From assembly GCA_032622095.1 (NCBI GenBank), contig CP136061.1, positions 188,668,369-188,732,368 of the forward strand: 64,000 nt of DNA, read 5' to 3'. The DNA comes from Siphonodentalium dalli. Its lineage: Eukaryota > Mollusca > Scaphopoda > Gadilida > Siphonodentaliidae. Positions within the stretch are counted from its first letter, which is position 1. Each line of letters opens with the position of its first letter. The notes under the pieces are model-generated. The model was not told the origin of the DNA. It made no database searches and was given only the letters and a program-made list of their open reading frames with translations. This document shows positions 63,420 to 64,000 of the stretch, in pieces. Both the position numbers and the translations under genes were made by a program.

Positions 63420-64000
63420 TCTCATTTATGAAAAACATGACTGCAAGAGCAATCTTGGATTTTACTCTTTGCATGACTAAATCCTTTGGCTCACCCTACA
63501 GGCCACATCCGATCATCACCAAAATTCGTATGGATCTTCGGGGGTGACCTCTAGATGGGAGCCATCAATTTTTTCCAAAATTTGTTTAAAAACATGGCTG
63601 CCAGCAGCCATCTTTCATTTTACTCTTTGCATGACTAAATCCTTTGGTACACCCTACAAACCACATCCCTCATCCGATCATCACTAAACTTTATACTGAT
63701 GTTCATGGTGACTTCTAAATGGGAGCCATCCTTTTGTTTTTCGAAATTCGTAGAAAAACATGGCAGCCAGCAGCCATGTTGGATTTTACTCTTTTCCTGT
63801 CTAAATCCTTCGGCACACCCTAAAGGCTACATCCCTCATCCAATCGTCGCCAAACTTTGTATGGATCTTCGGGGTGTCCTCTAGATTTGAGCCATTAATT
63901 ATTTCCGAACTTCGTTATAAAGCAGCTGCCAGCAGCCATCTTGGATTTCAAACCTACAGCCCACATTTATTGCTGAAATGTTTCAAATGAATATAATTTC
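63420..64000 (+). mobile_element. HLE-1 old-subfamily units running off the window
   Basis: About three units of 160-166 bp with TTTACTCTTTGCATGACTAA, GGTGACCTCTAGATGGGAGC and CAGCAGCCATCTT. No head is visible; the 3' end lies beyond 64000. Confidence 0.65.

Overview
The window is AT-rich metazoan nuclear DNA, probably from a marine invertebrate. The evidence is a multi-exon gene with GT/AG introns, dense non-autonomous DNA transposons, and no bacterial-type operons. The sequence alone does not fix the phylum.

The only host gene I can support is ceramide kinase (CERK), on the + strand. Ten coding exons lie between 7451 and 47684. They splice with consistent phases into 429 residues plus a stop. 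The reading covers the diacylglycerol-kinase-type catalytic domain, with VIVGGDG, the CxxxCxxC motif of CERK orthologues, and the C-terminal lobe (HLGDGCVDLIFI, HCQLVRLFARG). The N-terminal PH-domain part, about 125 residues in vertebrate CERK, was not found and is probably upstream of the window. Positions 1-7450 are therefore most likely an intron. Nothing genic was recognised from 47685 to the end; the 3' UTR limit is unknown.

The rest is mostly mobile DNA. (1) The dominant family, called HLE-1 here, starts AGCTCAACTT and ends AAGTTGAGCT plus a short hairpin (AGTGTC-ATT-GACACT). Its core is alternating ~155 and ~164 bp tandem units. Copies or fragments occur at 2018-5858 (three complete copies head to tail), 6087, 6521, 9336, 14911, 34926, 49155, 54413, 55874, 59496, 60948 and 63420. 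The structure resembles HINE/pearl-type Helitron-like elements. (2) A second hairpin-ended tandem-repeat element begins ATACGCCC at 26548 and has degenerate relatives. (3) There are several families of TTAA-flanked MITEs, many carrying a TATATAAGAGAATGCATTGG hairpin module. (4) A TTA-flanked PIF/Harbinger-like element (17221-20018) has another element nested in it that carries a Harbinger transposase N-terminus. (5) A large palindrome (29226-37480) in intron G-H has a hAT element (8-bp target duplication) near its centre and an HLE-1 copy in its right arm. (6) Protein-level fossils include a MULE transposase (minus strand, ~25.6-26.2 kb), a LINE C-terminus (minus strand, ~61.9-62.2 kb) and an unexplained GC-rich reading frame (20.9-21.7 kb).

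The most unusual observations are these: a 129-bp copy of the CERK intron/exon junction encoding GGDG lies in the next intron, inside an HLE-1 array; several insertions have paralogous empty sites within this same window; and tens of YY1-like CCATCTTGG motifs recur every ~155-165 bp. I found no RNA genes, CRISPR arrays or defence systems.
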